Assembly (NCBI RefSeq): GCF_003255815.1
Contig: NC_037681.1
Location: 66,029,438 to 66,093,437, forward strand
From: Theropithecus gelada
Taxonomy: Eukaryota > Chordata > Mammalia > Primates > Cercopithecidae
Length of the DNA: 64,000 bases
Direction: 5' to 3'
The position numbers and the translations under genes are program-made. The notes under the pieces were generated by a model. The model made no database searches and was not told where the DNA came from. It saw only the letters and a program-made list of their open reading frames with translations. Positions 36,144 through 47,369 of this stretch are shown piece after piece; within the stretch, counting starts at the first letter, position 1; each line of letters starts with the position of its first letter.

Positions 36144-36394
36144 AAAAATTAGGCAAACAACAAAGAAACAACTAAAAGAGCTAAAAATAGAAAGCAAGTC
36201 TTAGAGTTGAGAAGGGGTAGGGCAAAGAACTACTACAGTTTTCACCTATAAGCGATTCACATTTACTACTTTAATATTTTTTAAAAATTAACTGGCAGAT
36301 AGGAATGAGAGTAAGGGGGGAAAAAAGGCATTCTCAAGAATTTTTTTTACCTCTAAGACAGAGAGGGACTTATTTTGACTGTTGTCTTAAGCTA

Positions 36395-36555
36395 ATTCCT
36401 CTATAGAGTCTATTATGTTCCAAACACTTTTACACAGTCAATATAAACTCATTTAAACTATATGAGAAAGGTACTTTATTGTTCCCATTTTACAAATGCA
36501 AAAACTGAGGGCCAAAAAGGTAAACTGCCCAAAATCGCACAAACTATAAAACCTC
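36395..36555 (-). mobile_element. MIR fragment
   Basis: Reversed MIR: 'gttcccattttacaaatgca', 'aaaactgagggccaaaaagg', 'gcccaaaatcgcac'. Confidence 0.7.
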
Positions 36556-36573
36556 TTCAAAAATTCAATTTAT

Positions 36574-36858
36574 GGCCGGGCGCGGTGGCTCACGCCTGTA
36601 ATCCCAGCACTTTGGGAGGCCGAGGCGGGCGGATCACAAGGTCAGGAGATCGAGACCACGGTGAAACCCCGTCTGTACTAAAAATACAAAAAATTAGCCG
36701 GGCGCGGTTGTGGGCGCCTGTAGTCCCAGCTACTCGGGAGGCTGAGGCAGGAGAATGGCGTGAACCCGGGAGGCGGAGCTTGCAGTGAGCCGAGATCGCG
36801 CCACAGCACTCCAGCCTGGGCGACAGAGCGAGACTCTGTCTCAAAAAAAAAAAAAAAA
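36574..36858 (+). mobile_element. Young AluY with internal deletion
   Basis: Near-consensus AluY. Perfect target repeats 'aaaaattcaatttat' at 36559-36573 and 36859-36873. About 13 bases are missing from the first monomer (the usual 'atcctggctaac' block after 'gagacc'). Confidence 0.96.
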
Positions 36859-36894
36859 AAAAATTCAATTTATATGCCAAGCAAGATGATTCCT

Positions 36895-37025
36895 CAGGCA
36901 TAATCCGCATGTGTCAACGATACGACCAGGTGGAGATAACTGAATTATGGGGGACGGTTTCATCTATGCTGTTCTTGGAACAATGAGTCTCATGAGATCT
37001 GATGGCTTACTGCTCTCTCTCTAAA
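36895..37025 (+). mobile_element. MaLR LTR fragment (MST/MLT type)
   Basis: 'gaccaggtggagataactga', 'attatgggggacggtttcat', 'catgagatctgatggctta' match the first half of a MaLR LTR; the rest is missing. Confidence 0.75.
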
Positions 37026-37379
37026 ACCTCCAAGAAAATGCTTTTTCCCAAAGTGTCCTGAGATTTACTCCTCCAAAAGGAAATTCCTATTTCCTCAGTT
37101 AAAAAGAAAACATCTTGGTATTAAGCAAATAAACTATAGCCTTAATCATCCAGGCAGCATCTGCATTTTAAAAGAACATCTAAGTTAAATGACTCTCTAA
37201 TGAGTGGAATTGAGAGAACTTTCTATTCTAAATCACTCCCAAACCAACAACTGGCTACCTCCCCTCTGAAAAGCTGTTGATTTCTGCTGTTCTCCTTACC
37301 CTTGCCTAGTTATTTCACTGTATCACTTATTCTATTACACACACAAGTTTCCTTACAGATTGCAAAAGGAAAAACTAAT

Positions 37380-37575
37380 CTATGCTGTCAGAAATCAGAA
37401 GAGTGGTTGTATGAGAGGGAAGGAGGAATTGGAAAAGGGTATAAAGGGGGATTTTAAGATGTTGGTAATGTTCTGGAAGCCTGTTGCATGGTTACACTTC
37501 TGAACATCCCTGAGCTGTACATTTATGTACAATTTTCTGTATGTTATACTTCAAAAAGAAGTTGTTTTTTTAAAG
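37380..37575 (+). mobile_element. L1 3' end
   Basis: 'gttggtaatgttctggaagc', 'catggttacacttctgaaca', 'gagctgtacatttatgta', then an A/T-rich end. Confidence 0.6.
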
Positions 37576-38089
37576 CCCATAATAAATACTAGCAACTAAA
37601 TTATATTAACAAAAAGTACCAACATCATTTCTCTTATTTAATTTCTCCTGGACAAAGAGGTTAAACCTAATAAGTGGTTCCGCATTTATATACAGAATTG
37701 CACTGAGATACACAACTGAGAAATGCTGACCACTTTTTTGTCTCACTTCTTTCCCCAATTTTGTCATCCCATGGCTTTCTTCACCCACATAATCCCACAC
37801 AATCTCTTGCAACAAAGGGAAAAAAGCTAATAAAAAAGGTTTTGTTTGCCTTTTCTCCCTGTTTAGCAAACTTTACTAAGATATTACACATGGCTGCTCA
37901 ACTCCCCTACACTCACCACTCCCGAAAGAAACTGGACAACCACCACCTTTGGAGCAGTTTAATTTTCCCAAAAATTGTCTGTAGCTAGTCACTTCTTCCA
38001 ATTCTTACAGTTCATGGTATCCATAACATATTTGCAAAATACATTTAACAAAAACTTGTTTCTGGTCGCAATCACACATTTGCAGTTTG

Positions 38090-38700
38090 GGACAAAGGGC
38101 TGAAAAGGAGTAGGTTGCTTCTGTCAAAAGACCTGGTGATCCCCAACCCCTGATCAGGAAATAAGAAACAAAATACATTCATGTCTAATGTCTGTTAAAA
38201 CATTATAGGAGGCCATTGTTTTGGATGAAGCTCTTGCAGTAGGCCCCAATAGATCCTATGGTTCATAGACTAAAAATCAAAATGGACTCACACTGGCTAA
38301 AGTTTTAGTCACCAAACCAAAACAAAGTTGTTATCTGACTTTCCAAGAAATCTAAAGAATAACAGCCAAGTTCCCATACAGGCCAATTTCAGTCTTCAAT
38401 GAGCATGACAATAAAGTTCCCTCTACTTTAATCCTTATATAAAAAGACTGAAGTAACTTCATTTCAGCTGTTATTTTTCTATTTTTCTGTCTCCCTCTCT
38501 CCACCTTACAAGGAAAGTAATCCGCTTTCTGTTGTTTCTGCTTTCATTAGTCCTATGTATAAAACCAACTCCCCTGCTCAATTCATTAGAACACTTATCC
38601 TATTTTATGAAACGAGGTGTTGCTTGATTCTAGAATACACACCCAATTGAGATATTTAAACTAAACTTGTAATTTTGTCCTTTTGACAAGACTAAAACTA
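38090..38700 (+). mobile_element. Possible old LTR
   Basis: 'ttcatagactaaaaatcaaa', 'atgacaataaagttccctct', 'ccttatataaaaagactgaa' and 'gaaacgaggtgttgcttgat' look like U3/R parts of an endogenous retrovirus LTR. I cannot name the family. Confidence 0.4.
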
Positions 38701-40455
38701 AATCAAGTGTTGACTATATATAGTTCTACCTCTCCAAACAAGACAGTGATGTTCCTGAAAAAAATCTGTAGTTTTCAGAGTTGAGAAATACACCTCGAAA
38801 GGAAAAAACAGAAGACCAAGTTTTACTGTGGCCAAGGCCATGGGGAATAGTACACAAAATGAAGGAAATATAAGTGACATTTCCACATGTTCAACTAGTA
38901 ATACGTAATAATTTCTATATAATTAAGTTTCATTAACCATTCCTTGCTAACTAGACACTATTCAGGATTTCCCCAAAGAATTTGGACATACATTTTGTGG
39001 CAGATAATATGCATATTACAGGTATTTCATTGAGTCTGGTCCATATCCAAATGTTCAAGACTTTTTCTGATTTTCTGGCTTGGTATTACTTGACTCTCAT
39101 TCTTGTCAGTTCCCTCTTTTTCCAACATCTACCCCTGTTCTCAACCATGTTTACAAGCAGGAATACAGTTTTAAGACAAAATTACTTTCTCTCCCACAAA
39201 GTTTCTCCTGTTTACGGAGAAATTTTAAAAGTATAGGAAAGGGAATCCACATATATCACAAGAATTGTCTGTAAAATTCAAGTTAAAATTAAGGAAAGAT
39301 AATTGCAAATGGTTAAATAAAAAGAACCCAAACATGTAAATTCACACGTAATAGTTTCCCAGGCAATTTCCCTAAACCCACCAGGAAAATGCTGAGCTTA
39401 ATAGTTGCCATTGGCTTGCTCAGCAAAGGTGACAGCATCCCAAAAACCACTTCCCAGCTCACAGGCAAGGAGTGCCCAGATTCTCAGAGAATAGGCTTTC
39501 AGCTGTCAAAATTCGCTTCAAAAAAGGAAGAAGAGGAAAAAAAAATTGCTTGGAATTAAAAGGAAAATCTAGTATGACTATAATTTTCAAAATATTTTCT
39601 AAGAGGGCAAAAGGCCATAAAATAGTTCTTGTGCCTTTAAATGAGACAACTTGCTTCCAAGTCACTATTCCCACAACACAACAAAGGACATTACTGCTAC
39701 TGGCTTACAAATAAAACTTTTGTTTCTTTGCTTTTCCTTTGTCACTCACCTTCTGGCAGCTGGGCACCTATCGCTTATCATACACTTGTCCCTCCTCATT
39801 CTACTCAGCAAGTAATCTTGCCTTTCTCTTGGAATGTATTTTCCAAAAGGCTTTGTTTAGCTGCTATTTTAGTGACATTACAAAACTCATTAGGGAACCC
39901 AGGTATTCATCCCTAACAAAACATTAAAAGTCTAGGTTAACGAATTGCAGAACAAATTTTCTTCTCTCAAAGCTCTGAAATCAACTTTAGTTATACCTAT
40001 TAGAGAAGTGATGCAAACTAGAAACTAAATTCTACAAACACCTTGAGTCAATTCTCAGTAATTTCTCAGTAATTATTAACTTTAAGATGGTTTCTCTGAA
40101 CAAACGAAACTGTTTTCTATTCTCCTCCTACCTGTAAAGGATTTTTTGATAACCCATTGTATCTACTAATCCATCATGATAATGTATTAAATTAATATAA
40201 AGTGCCTAGTACAGAGCCAAGCTCATAACAAGTCATCTACAAATAAATGGTAAGTTTATTATCCCTTGTCAATTAAAGATCTGTAAATCAACACCTTAAG
40301 GTATTATGGTAAAAGAAACCTATGTAAATCTTTGCCAACAGTGGCTAATCATCACCTAGATTTATAAATTTACATTATAAAGCTGAACCCTGAAGCAGAC
40401 ATCTTCAGGTGGCCCAGAAATGCCCGCCTTTTCTCAGAGAACACCCCCACCCACC
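38700..40455. other. Intron 4, no recognised features
   Basis: About 1.7 kb with short open frames (for example 38982-39236, 39641-39916) but no family resemblance or splice-bounded exon. Confidence 0.5.
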
Positions 40456-40460
40456 CAACA

Positions 40461-40464
40461 CATA

Positions 40465-40507
<43 letters not shown>

Positions 40508-40512
40508 AGAGA
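40461..40512. repeat. (CA)n microsatellite with short (GA)n end
   Basis: 'cacatacacacatacacaca' runs into an uninterrupted CA array of about 15 units, then GAGAGAGA. Confidence 0.95.
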
Positions 40513-40636
40513 TGGAGCTCTGGCAGCCGTATTTCTAAAATACGATGAGGCCTCAGCACCCCAGGAACTGGACCAGAGGTAGATACCTGACCCAAATTCA
40601 GCCAATCAGACTTTCTTCTTAAAATTTGGAACTGGA

Positions 40637-40930
40637 GGCCGGGCGCGGTGGCTCAAGCCTGTAATCCCAGCACTTTGGGAGGCCGAGACGGGCGGATCAC
40701 GAGGTCAGGAGATCGAGACCATCCTGGCTAACACGGTGAAACCCCGTCTCTACTAAAAAATACAAAAAAAAACTAGCCGGGCGAGGTGGCGGGCGCCTGT
40801 AGTCCCGGCTACTCGGGAGGCTGAGGCAGGAGAATGGCGAGAACCCGGGAGGCGGAGCTTGCAGTGAGCTGAGATCCGGCCACTGCACTCCAGCCTGGGT
40901 GACAGAGCGAGACTCCGTCTCAAAAAAAAA
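40637..40930 (+). mobile_element. Young AluY of monkey type, first of same-site pair
   Basis: Near-consensus AluY with 'ctagccgggcgaggtggcgg' and 'gagatccggccactgcactc', variants I associate with Old World monkey AluY. Antisense to SRBD1. Confidence 0.96.
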
Positions 40931-40946
40931 AAAAATTTGGAACTGG

Positions 40947-41244
40947 AGGCCAGGCGTGGTGGCTCTTGCCTGTAATCCCCACACATTGGGAGAACGAGGC
41001 GGGCAGATCACAAGGTCAGAAGATGGAGACCATTCTGGCTAACATGGTAAAACCCCGTCTCTACTAAAAATACAAAAAATTAGCCAGGCATGGTGGCACA
41101 TGCCTGTGGTTCCAGCTACTCAGGAGGCTGAGGCAGGAGAATCGCTTGAACCCGGAAGGCGGAGGTTGCAGTTAGCCAAGATTGTGCCACTGTACTCCAG
41201 CCTGGGCGACACAGTGAGACTCCGTCTCACCAAAAAAAAAAAAA
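40947..41244 (+). mobile_element. Alu (AluS-like), second of same-site pair
   Basis: Starts 'ggccaggcgtggtggctctt', many CpG decays, A tail at 41232-41248. Older than its neighbour by divergence. Confidence 0.95.
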
Positions 41245-41259
41245 AAAATTGGAACTGGA

Positions 41260-42980
41260 ATACAGAAGTAACTGGTTAGTCTATGTAACTAATAAAACTA
41301 ATGGCAAATAAACTAGGGAGCTGTCATTTTCTATCCTCTGTAAAGAAGCAAGGAAATCTTATCTGCTCAGAAAATAATAACTCAAGCAGAGAAGCAGCAG
41401 AAATTGGTGATTATAAGACACCAGATAGAGAGAAAACTAACAGCATCTTCTCTGAGTCCTCACAGTTTCCCAATTTCTAGTTCAAGTCCTTTGGGAGACT
41501 TGACCACATTCTGTCCCTTTTGTTCTTTGAAAGGTCCCTATGTCCTTGGTGAAAAACTCTTTTCTACTTAGGCTCATTATAAAGAAGTTTCTACTACTTG
41601 TAACCTAGAGACAAAAAGTTAAGGCAGGGCCACTTTCTATATCTCTTTCCCTGTAACACAGGGTGGGAAGCAGAGTCATAGAATAAGTAGCTCTTTACTA
41701 TGAATAACTTATTACCAAGTCTCAAAGACCAGAGACTTCACAGTCTAAAACTTCTTAACTTCCTCCTGCACACTGTCAACTACCAGAGGTGGATCTATGT
41801 CAACAATGGAAATAAGCTTAAAAAGTGTTAGAAAAAGAAAAGAGAAGGGAAGTGCTACATGTCCACCTGCCTCTGTAGGCCTGGTCTGGAACCAAGAACT
41901 TTAAGAAAGGCTTTGGGGTGAATGTGATGCAGGAAGTCCATGGACCACACTTTAAAAGCGCGGTCCTCTAGGTCTAAACGAACAAAGAAAAAGAAGGCAT
42001 AGAAACGAGCCTAATTATACTCTGTTTTTCCAAGATACCTTGGACTATTCATTCAGGAACAAGGGTAAGAGGAAAAGCTGTAAAGCAACATTCTATTCCT
42101 TAGTGCACCAGAGAGAAGAAAAATCATGATTAAAAATTACCAGTGACATTTTACTAATAGGTAATAGAAAAGGCAGTATAGGTACAAAGACATTCCTCTG
42201 AAGAACAAAGGTGACACACAGGCAGTCCCAGATTGAGAAGTGGAATCAGGATCCAGCAGAGGCCCTTGGCTCTACAGCCACAATCACAGCAAGGGAAAGA
42301 GTACACATCAGAACCACATGGGACAGATAACAGAGAGGGAAGTCACCCCCATCTACTCTGAGAGGCACTACCACAATTAAGTCAAAAATGGTCCCAGAGT
42401 GTGCTCGGACAGACAAAAGCTCATGAGCCACTCTTCAGGTCTCCAATACTGTCCCCAAAGCCAACCAAAAAAACTGGGAGAAATCTGATTTCCCCTGTAG
42501 TAAGACATATAATTCTGGCATCTCAAGTTGGAATTCTTATAGAATTTCCTTTCAAAAATTGCTAGGTCTTGTAGTACATTACATCATCATACTAAGGGTT
42601 AACTAGATGTATGAACAGCCAGTGACCTAATCACCTACACTGCTTTTATAGGAAAATACAGCCCAAGTTCAAAGCAAAAACTTAACAAAGAACCTGTGGG
42701 GGCCCGACCAGTTGGTACAGCCTGTCTATATAATGTATGTTCACTAAAACACCATGGCAAAGGCCAAGTGAGGCCACACATCTTAGCTGAAGAACTGATG
42801 ATTAGCTACAACACAAAACAGTGTCCCCAAGAAAGTATCAAGTGGGAAAGCCTCCAGAAATTATTGGCAAAACTGTAGAGAGAAGTGAAAACCCCCAGCC
42901 CTTCCCTTAGACAGTACAACCCCTATGCTAGTCAAAAAGAAAGCACTCAAACAAAAGTGACAGAAAAAAGCTGCACATAC
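41260..42980. other. Intron 4, no recognised features
   Basis: About 1.7 kb upstream (in plus coordinates) of exon 4; no repeat family recognised. Confidence 0.5.
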
Positions 42981-43367
42981 CTGTACTATGTCCCAATTCA
43001 TTTCCACCTCCTCTTTAATATTATTGGCATTTGCTGGAAACTTGACAGGCTGCCCCTGAGTACATGTTTCAGTCTTCATTTTCTTTAAAGGGGACTGACC
43101 AAATGTAAAGTCATCTTCATTCTCTTCCTTCTTGCATGTACCTCCCCACATAGTGCTTGTGGATGGTGTCTCTGAACTATTACTCTCACCCTCTAAGTTG
43201 CTGGCTTTGCTGGTTTCTTCATCAACTTTCAGTTTTTTGGTCCTTTGAGCTGCATGTGGCTGAGCTGAACATTTTCGTTTTGTCTTGGCTGTTTTCAGAG
43301 TCTGTACGGTATCCAATTTATTTTTTCTGTCTTCCAAAGCAGTGTCAGCAATAGCCACAGAGCTATT
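42981..43367 (-). CDS. SRBD1: SRBD1 coding exon 4 (residues 87-215, charged linker)
   Basis: This 387-nt exon, the largest here, encodes 129 codons in phase 0, from NSSVAIADTALEDRKNKL to EMNWDIVQ. It is rich in Lys, Glu, Ser and Thr with low hydrophobicity, so it is probably disordered. Basic clusters KTAKTKRK (residues 111-118) and RTKKLK (128-133) are plausible nuclear localisation signals. MKTE (Lys184) and IKEE (Lys204) fit the SUMO consensus. The last part, after KEEVEMNW, leads into the Tex-like region in exon 5. The acceptor is TTTGATAG and the donor GTATGT. The frame stays open past the donor to 42861, so a retained intron would add about 39 residues and then stop. Confidence 0.94.
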
Positions 43368-43429
43368 CTATCAAACCACAAAGAGAACATATGAGAATTA
43401 GAAGATAAAAAGCAATTTCCAGGGAATAT

Positions 43430-43860
43430 TACTCACAAATAAAAGTGAACAAATTATTGATACACACAATAACTTGGAAGAATCTCAAGGAAATTATGTT
43501 GAGTGGGGAAAAAAAATCTCAAAGTTATATACTATATGAATATATTTATATAACATTCCTGAACAGATTAGAGGTTGGCAAGGGTCAGGGATGATGCAGG
43601 GAGGTGGGTGTGGCTATAAAAGGGCAACACCAGGCATCCTTGTGGTAATGGAACTGTTCTGTCATGGTAGATACACAAACCTACATGTGTGATAAAATCG
43701 CATAGAACCAAGTACATACATATACATACACATGAATGAATACAAGTAAAACTAGAGCAATCTAAATAAGATCAGTGAATTTTATCAATGTCAGTATCTT
43801 GGTTGTGATATCTTACCATAGATTTGCAAGATCCTACCATTCGGGAAAAAATGGATAAAG
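43430..43860 (+). mobile_element. L1 3' end (intron 3)
   Basis: 'aacttggaagaatctcaagg', 'ggtggctataaaagggcaac'-like region, 'ccttgtggtaatggaactgt' and 'atagatttgcaagatcctac' follow an old L1 3' UTR. Confidence 0.65.
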
Positions 43861-43869
43861 AGTACATGG

Positions 43870-44840
43870 AATTCTTCTATTATTTCTTGCCATTGCATGT
43901 CTATTTAGAAATAAGCAGTTTAATTTTTAAAAATGAGTAAAAGATAGGTCTACACATGCCAGAAAACCAAGATTAACTCTTGCTATCAAAGTCAACCACT
44001 TAGCAGGGAGAAAAGTAACACTCATTCGCTCATACAACTCAACAGGCAACACATGCCACCAATTTCTGCTGAAGAGTAGAGGATAGAACACAGAATGACA
44101 GCAGGCTAATGTCAGGCACTTTTCCTTAACAAGAGTCCTCACAGCAGCCCACACAGGTGTCTAGAGGTGTAGGTGTAGGTGTCTAGAGACTACACTCTGC
44201 AACGCCACTGCCCCCTAATCCAAGTGACAGCTCAAGTGTGAAGAAATGAGACTTGGCACCCATCTTGGCACTGGGGATAGTGTAAATAAGACAAAGACCC
44301 TACCCCTAAGCTGGTCTGTTTTCCATTACCTAAGTGATGCAGATGGCACAAACATGAACAGTTCCCAAACCAAATTTCAGTCAAAATTCTGTCTTCTCTT
44401 CTATCAAGTATTTTTTCCAGAGTCACTATTAAGAATATTGAGAACTACAATAAAGAGCACCTCCACCCCAATGCCAACTTACCACCACCACCAACTGAAC
44501 TTGAAAATAATGAACATTACAGAGCCCTCTGAGTATTAAATTTTTTGCCCAAAATAGAATGGATCAGAGCAGAGATATAAAGATAAAATAACTTCCAGGC
44601 CTAAAAGAGTTGATAACCTAATCAAATGAATTGACATATCTAAAGAAGGTGTCAATCATAAAGGGTGTTGTCAGCCACAGAGGAATAGAAAAAGAACTGC
44701 AGAAAGCAAATATGATCAGCGTTTTTTAAAATAACACAAGAAAGAGAGGAAAGCTTCACAAACAAATTTTGAGTATTTTCACCCCAACAGTATGAGAGCC
44801 CTGCTCTAAGGTGGATACTTCATACTGTCTCAGCTTCAAG
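43870..44840. other. Intron 3, no recognised features
   Basis: Holds only a short tandem of 'gtgtctagag/gtgtag' at 44157-44189; nothing else is assignable. Confidence 0.5.
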
Positions 44841-44861
44841 CTATTAAAACATTCAATTGTC

Positions 44862-45087
44862 GGCTAACACGGTGAAACCCCGTCTCTATTAAGAAATACA
44901 AAAAAAAAAAACTAGCCGGGCGAGGTGGCGGGCGCCTGTAGTCCCAGCTACTCGGGAGGCTGAGGCCGGAGAATGGCGTGAACCCGGGAGGCGGAGCTTG
45001 CAGTGAGCTGAGATCCGGCCACTGCAGTCCAGCCTGGGTGACAGAGCGAGACTCCGTCTCAAAAAAAAAAAAAAAAACAAACAAAAA
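44862..45087 (+). mobile_element. 5'-truncated young AluY of monkey type
   Basis: Starts inside the first monomer at 'ggctaacacggtgaaacccc' and is otherwise near consensus, with 'gagatccggcc'. Perfect target repeats 'aaaacattcaattgtc' at 44846-44861 and 45088-45103. Confidence 0.97.
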
Positions 45088-45414
45088 AAAACATTCAATT
45101 GTCATTGTGACAAGCACAGTGCCTAAACCACAGTAGACATTCAATAAACTCAAATGAATGGATTTATTCATCATCCTATTCTGAGTCCATGCTCATCAAG
45201 TAAATTTCTGATTACTATTTAATTCCCCATTTAGATTAGCCTCCAAGGAGAGCAAAATGCTGGCCATAAGAATTTCACGTCTTTAAGATTATTATTTTAA
45301 ACTATTAATTATTAAACCAGCACTCTGGCTGTATTTATCTCTCTTGTGAACACAGCTGATGTAAAAACACCCAAGAGAGAGATATCTGTTCCCAAAATGC
45401 TGACAAAATCATGT

Positions 45415-45625
45415 TCCTAACTTAGAAACCCAGTTCCATCACTTACTATCTGTACACCATGAGCAAGTCACTTAACATCTCTTTCTTCAGCTTTCTCATC
45501 TATAAAATCAGCATAAAAGCACTTGCCTCAATGGTTGTTATAAAGATTAAGTAAGATCATTTAAATGAAACGCTGAGCACATTGCCTGGCTAATGGTAAG
45601 CACTCAACTATTTGCTAATGCCACC
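45415..45625 (+). mobile_element. MIR (intron 3)
   Basis: 'agttccatcacttactatct', 'gagcaagtcacttaacatct', 'gctttctcatctataaaatc', 'gttataaagattaagtaaga', 'ggtaagcactcaac' in MIR order. It lies 220 nt from exon 3. Confidence 0.85.
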
Positions 45626-45848
45626 ATCATTAACATCACTACCACACCCAGTCCAACTCCTAGGAGAGGGAAAAGGGAATAGACACAGAAACACAGTAAA
45701 GACCCAAAAATTAAGACCCATGGTAGGGGATGCCATTGCTGGCAGTTTTTGTCATTTACATGCCTTGTCCTACTCTGTAGAATAAGAAAGTAACATCACC
45801 AATCAGGAAGACACCACAGAGTTCCCTCCATCCAGCTATAGCACCTAC

Positions 45849-46026
45849 CAGCTCCTCCTTAACAACAACTTCTGAGTCATCACTGATCTGTGGGGTATTC
45901 TTCTTCACCCGAGGCATCCTCTTTGGTTTGGATTCCTTGGGAGAGGGCTGCTTATGGCTTCTGGGAACTTTCTTTTGGGGCTCCCAGGCACTATCTTCCT
46001 TGTCATCTTCTTCAGAGGCAGATGAT
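45849..46026 (-). CDS. SRBD1: SRBD1 coding exon 3 (residues 27-86, acidic/basic disordered region)
   Basis: This 178-nt exon begins with one base completing Leu27 and then 59 codons, starting SSASEEDDKEDSAWEPQKK. It has an acidic serine patch (residues about 28-39), then a proline/lysine-rich stretch containing PKESKPKRMPRVKK, which looks like a nuclear localisation signal. It ends in VVVKEEL. The VKEE at residues 82-85 fits the SUMO-acceptor consensus (hydrophobic-K-x-E) with Lys83 as the candidate site; this is a motif call only. The acceptor is TTTACTTCTAG and the donor GTAGGT. It ends on a codon boundary, so it joins exon 4 in phase 0. No folded domain is expected. Confidence 0.93.
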
Positions 46027-47360
46027 CTAGAAGTAAATCAACAGAATAATCTCCAGGAAAATAAAAGCAAATGTCAAAGGTAAAAAAGAGATGCATGATT
46101 CTTGAAAAAATGATAAAGTAGGAGGTGTTTAATATAAAATGGAGTGATTGAGTACAGGCTGTGAACAGTTATTGCTAAGAATTGAACCAACAGAGTTGAT
46201 GACAGACCAGTGTAAAAATACCCCAGTGTGCTGTAAATCACAGCTCTGTCTCTCCATTCTCTTCTCACCTAACTGACAAACACATACACACATTCATTCA
46301 AGACATAAAAAATCATTTATTTCCTTAAGTAATTTACTGGGTCATGTCAAACCATAGTCAATGTGAGCTTTTCAATTTTAACAGTGAAAAGCACTTAAAT
46401 AAGTTTCCAACTACTAATCAGATTCATTTAAATTGTATTAAGTTATTCAAATCAATGAAAGGATTGAGAAATGGTTCTAGGAAACACCCTAAATTACATT
46501 AAAAGCCAGCACCAAGACTATTCCAACTGCTTTAATTAACCCTTTTTTCCTTTCACAGAATGGATTTCTTTCCTGATTAGATTGGATCAGGTGCAACTAT
46601 GGTACTTTTCTAACAACCAAGAATCAAACTCACAGCAAGAGCAGAGAAAAAGCAGCCATGGGAACTCTGTTAAAGGACCATCATGCTCCTGCCAACCCAG
46701 TTAATTCCATTCATTTCTACTCTGATATAAAAGGTCAATATTAGTGAGACTTCCTTTACTGAGATGAGTGAATAGGGAGGTCTGGGTTTTTTAATGTTAA
46801 GTTCTTCCTAGGGACAAAAACCTGACTGGAATTATGCTCTAGAAGAGAATAATCATGATAGATCAAACTACTGGTGTTCTCTTCAGAGGTGACACTAAGC
46901 CTGGTAAGCAAAAACAAACAAACAATCAAACAAAAAACAGGAATCATCAGAATAACATAATAGCAATGGAACTGAAAGAAACTATAATTAGAAAACCAAT
47001 GAACTAGAAAACTAGGGTTCCATTCCTCATACTATCATCAAACTGAGCAGGATGACTTCTTCCCTCCTTAGTCTCATCACCTATCAACCAGGATTACTGA
47101 CTAACCCTATTTCACAGAGGAATATGACCAAGATTCAAGCCCTTTAGTTATTATGAAGAAAACACAAGCACAGATACATGAAGCAGTTCTAAGGCAGCCA
47201 GTCAACTCTCCTTCCCTATCACCTGAGCTCTCAGGAGCATCTGGCACTCACCCCTTAGAGCACATCCCTTATATACAGGAACCCCACCCCTTGGCTTTCA
47301 TACTACTTCTTGGCAGTTTCTCTTTAGTCCTTTTGACTCCTCTTCTCCCTAATCTCTAAA
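46027..47360. other. Part of intron 2, no recognised features
   Basis: 1.3 kb of unassigned DNA upstream of exon 3 in the transcript. Confidence 0.5.
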
Positions 47361-47369
47361 CACTGGAAT

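Larger units (their letters stand above)
40621..41259. repeat. Threefold target repeat framing two Alus (intron 4)
   Basis: 'aaaatttggaactgga' stands at 40621-40636, again at 40931-40946, and with one T less at 41245-41259. One Alu lies in each gap. Confidence 0.93.
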
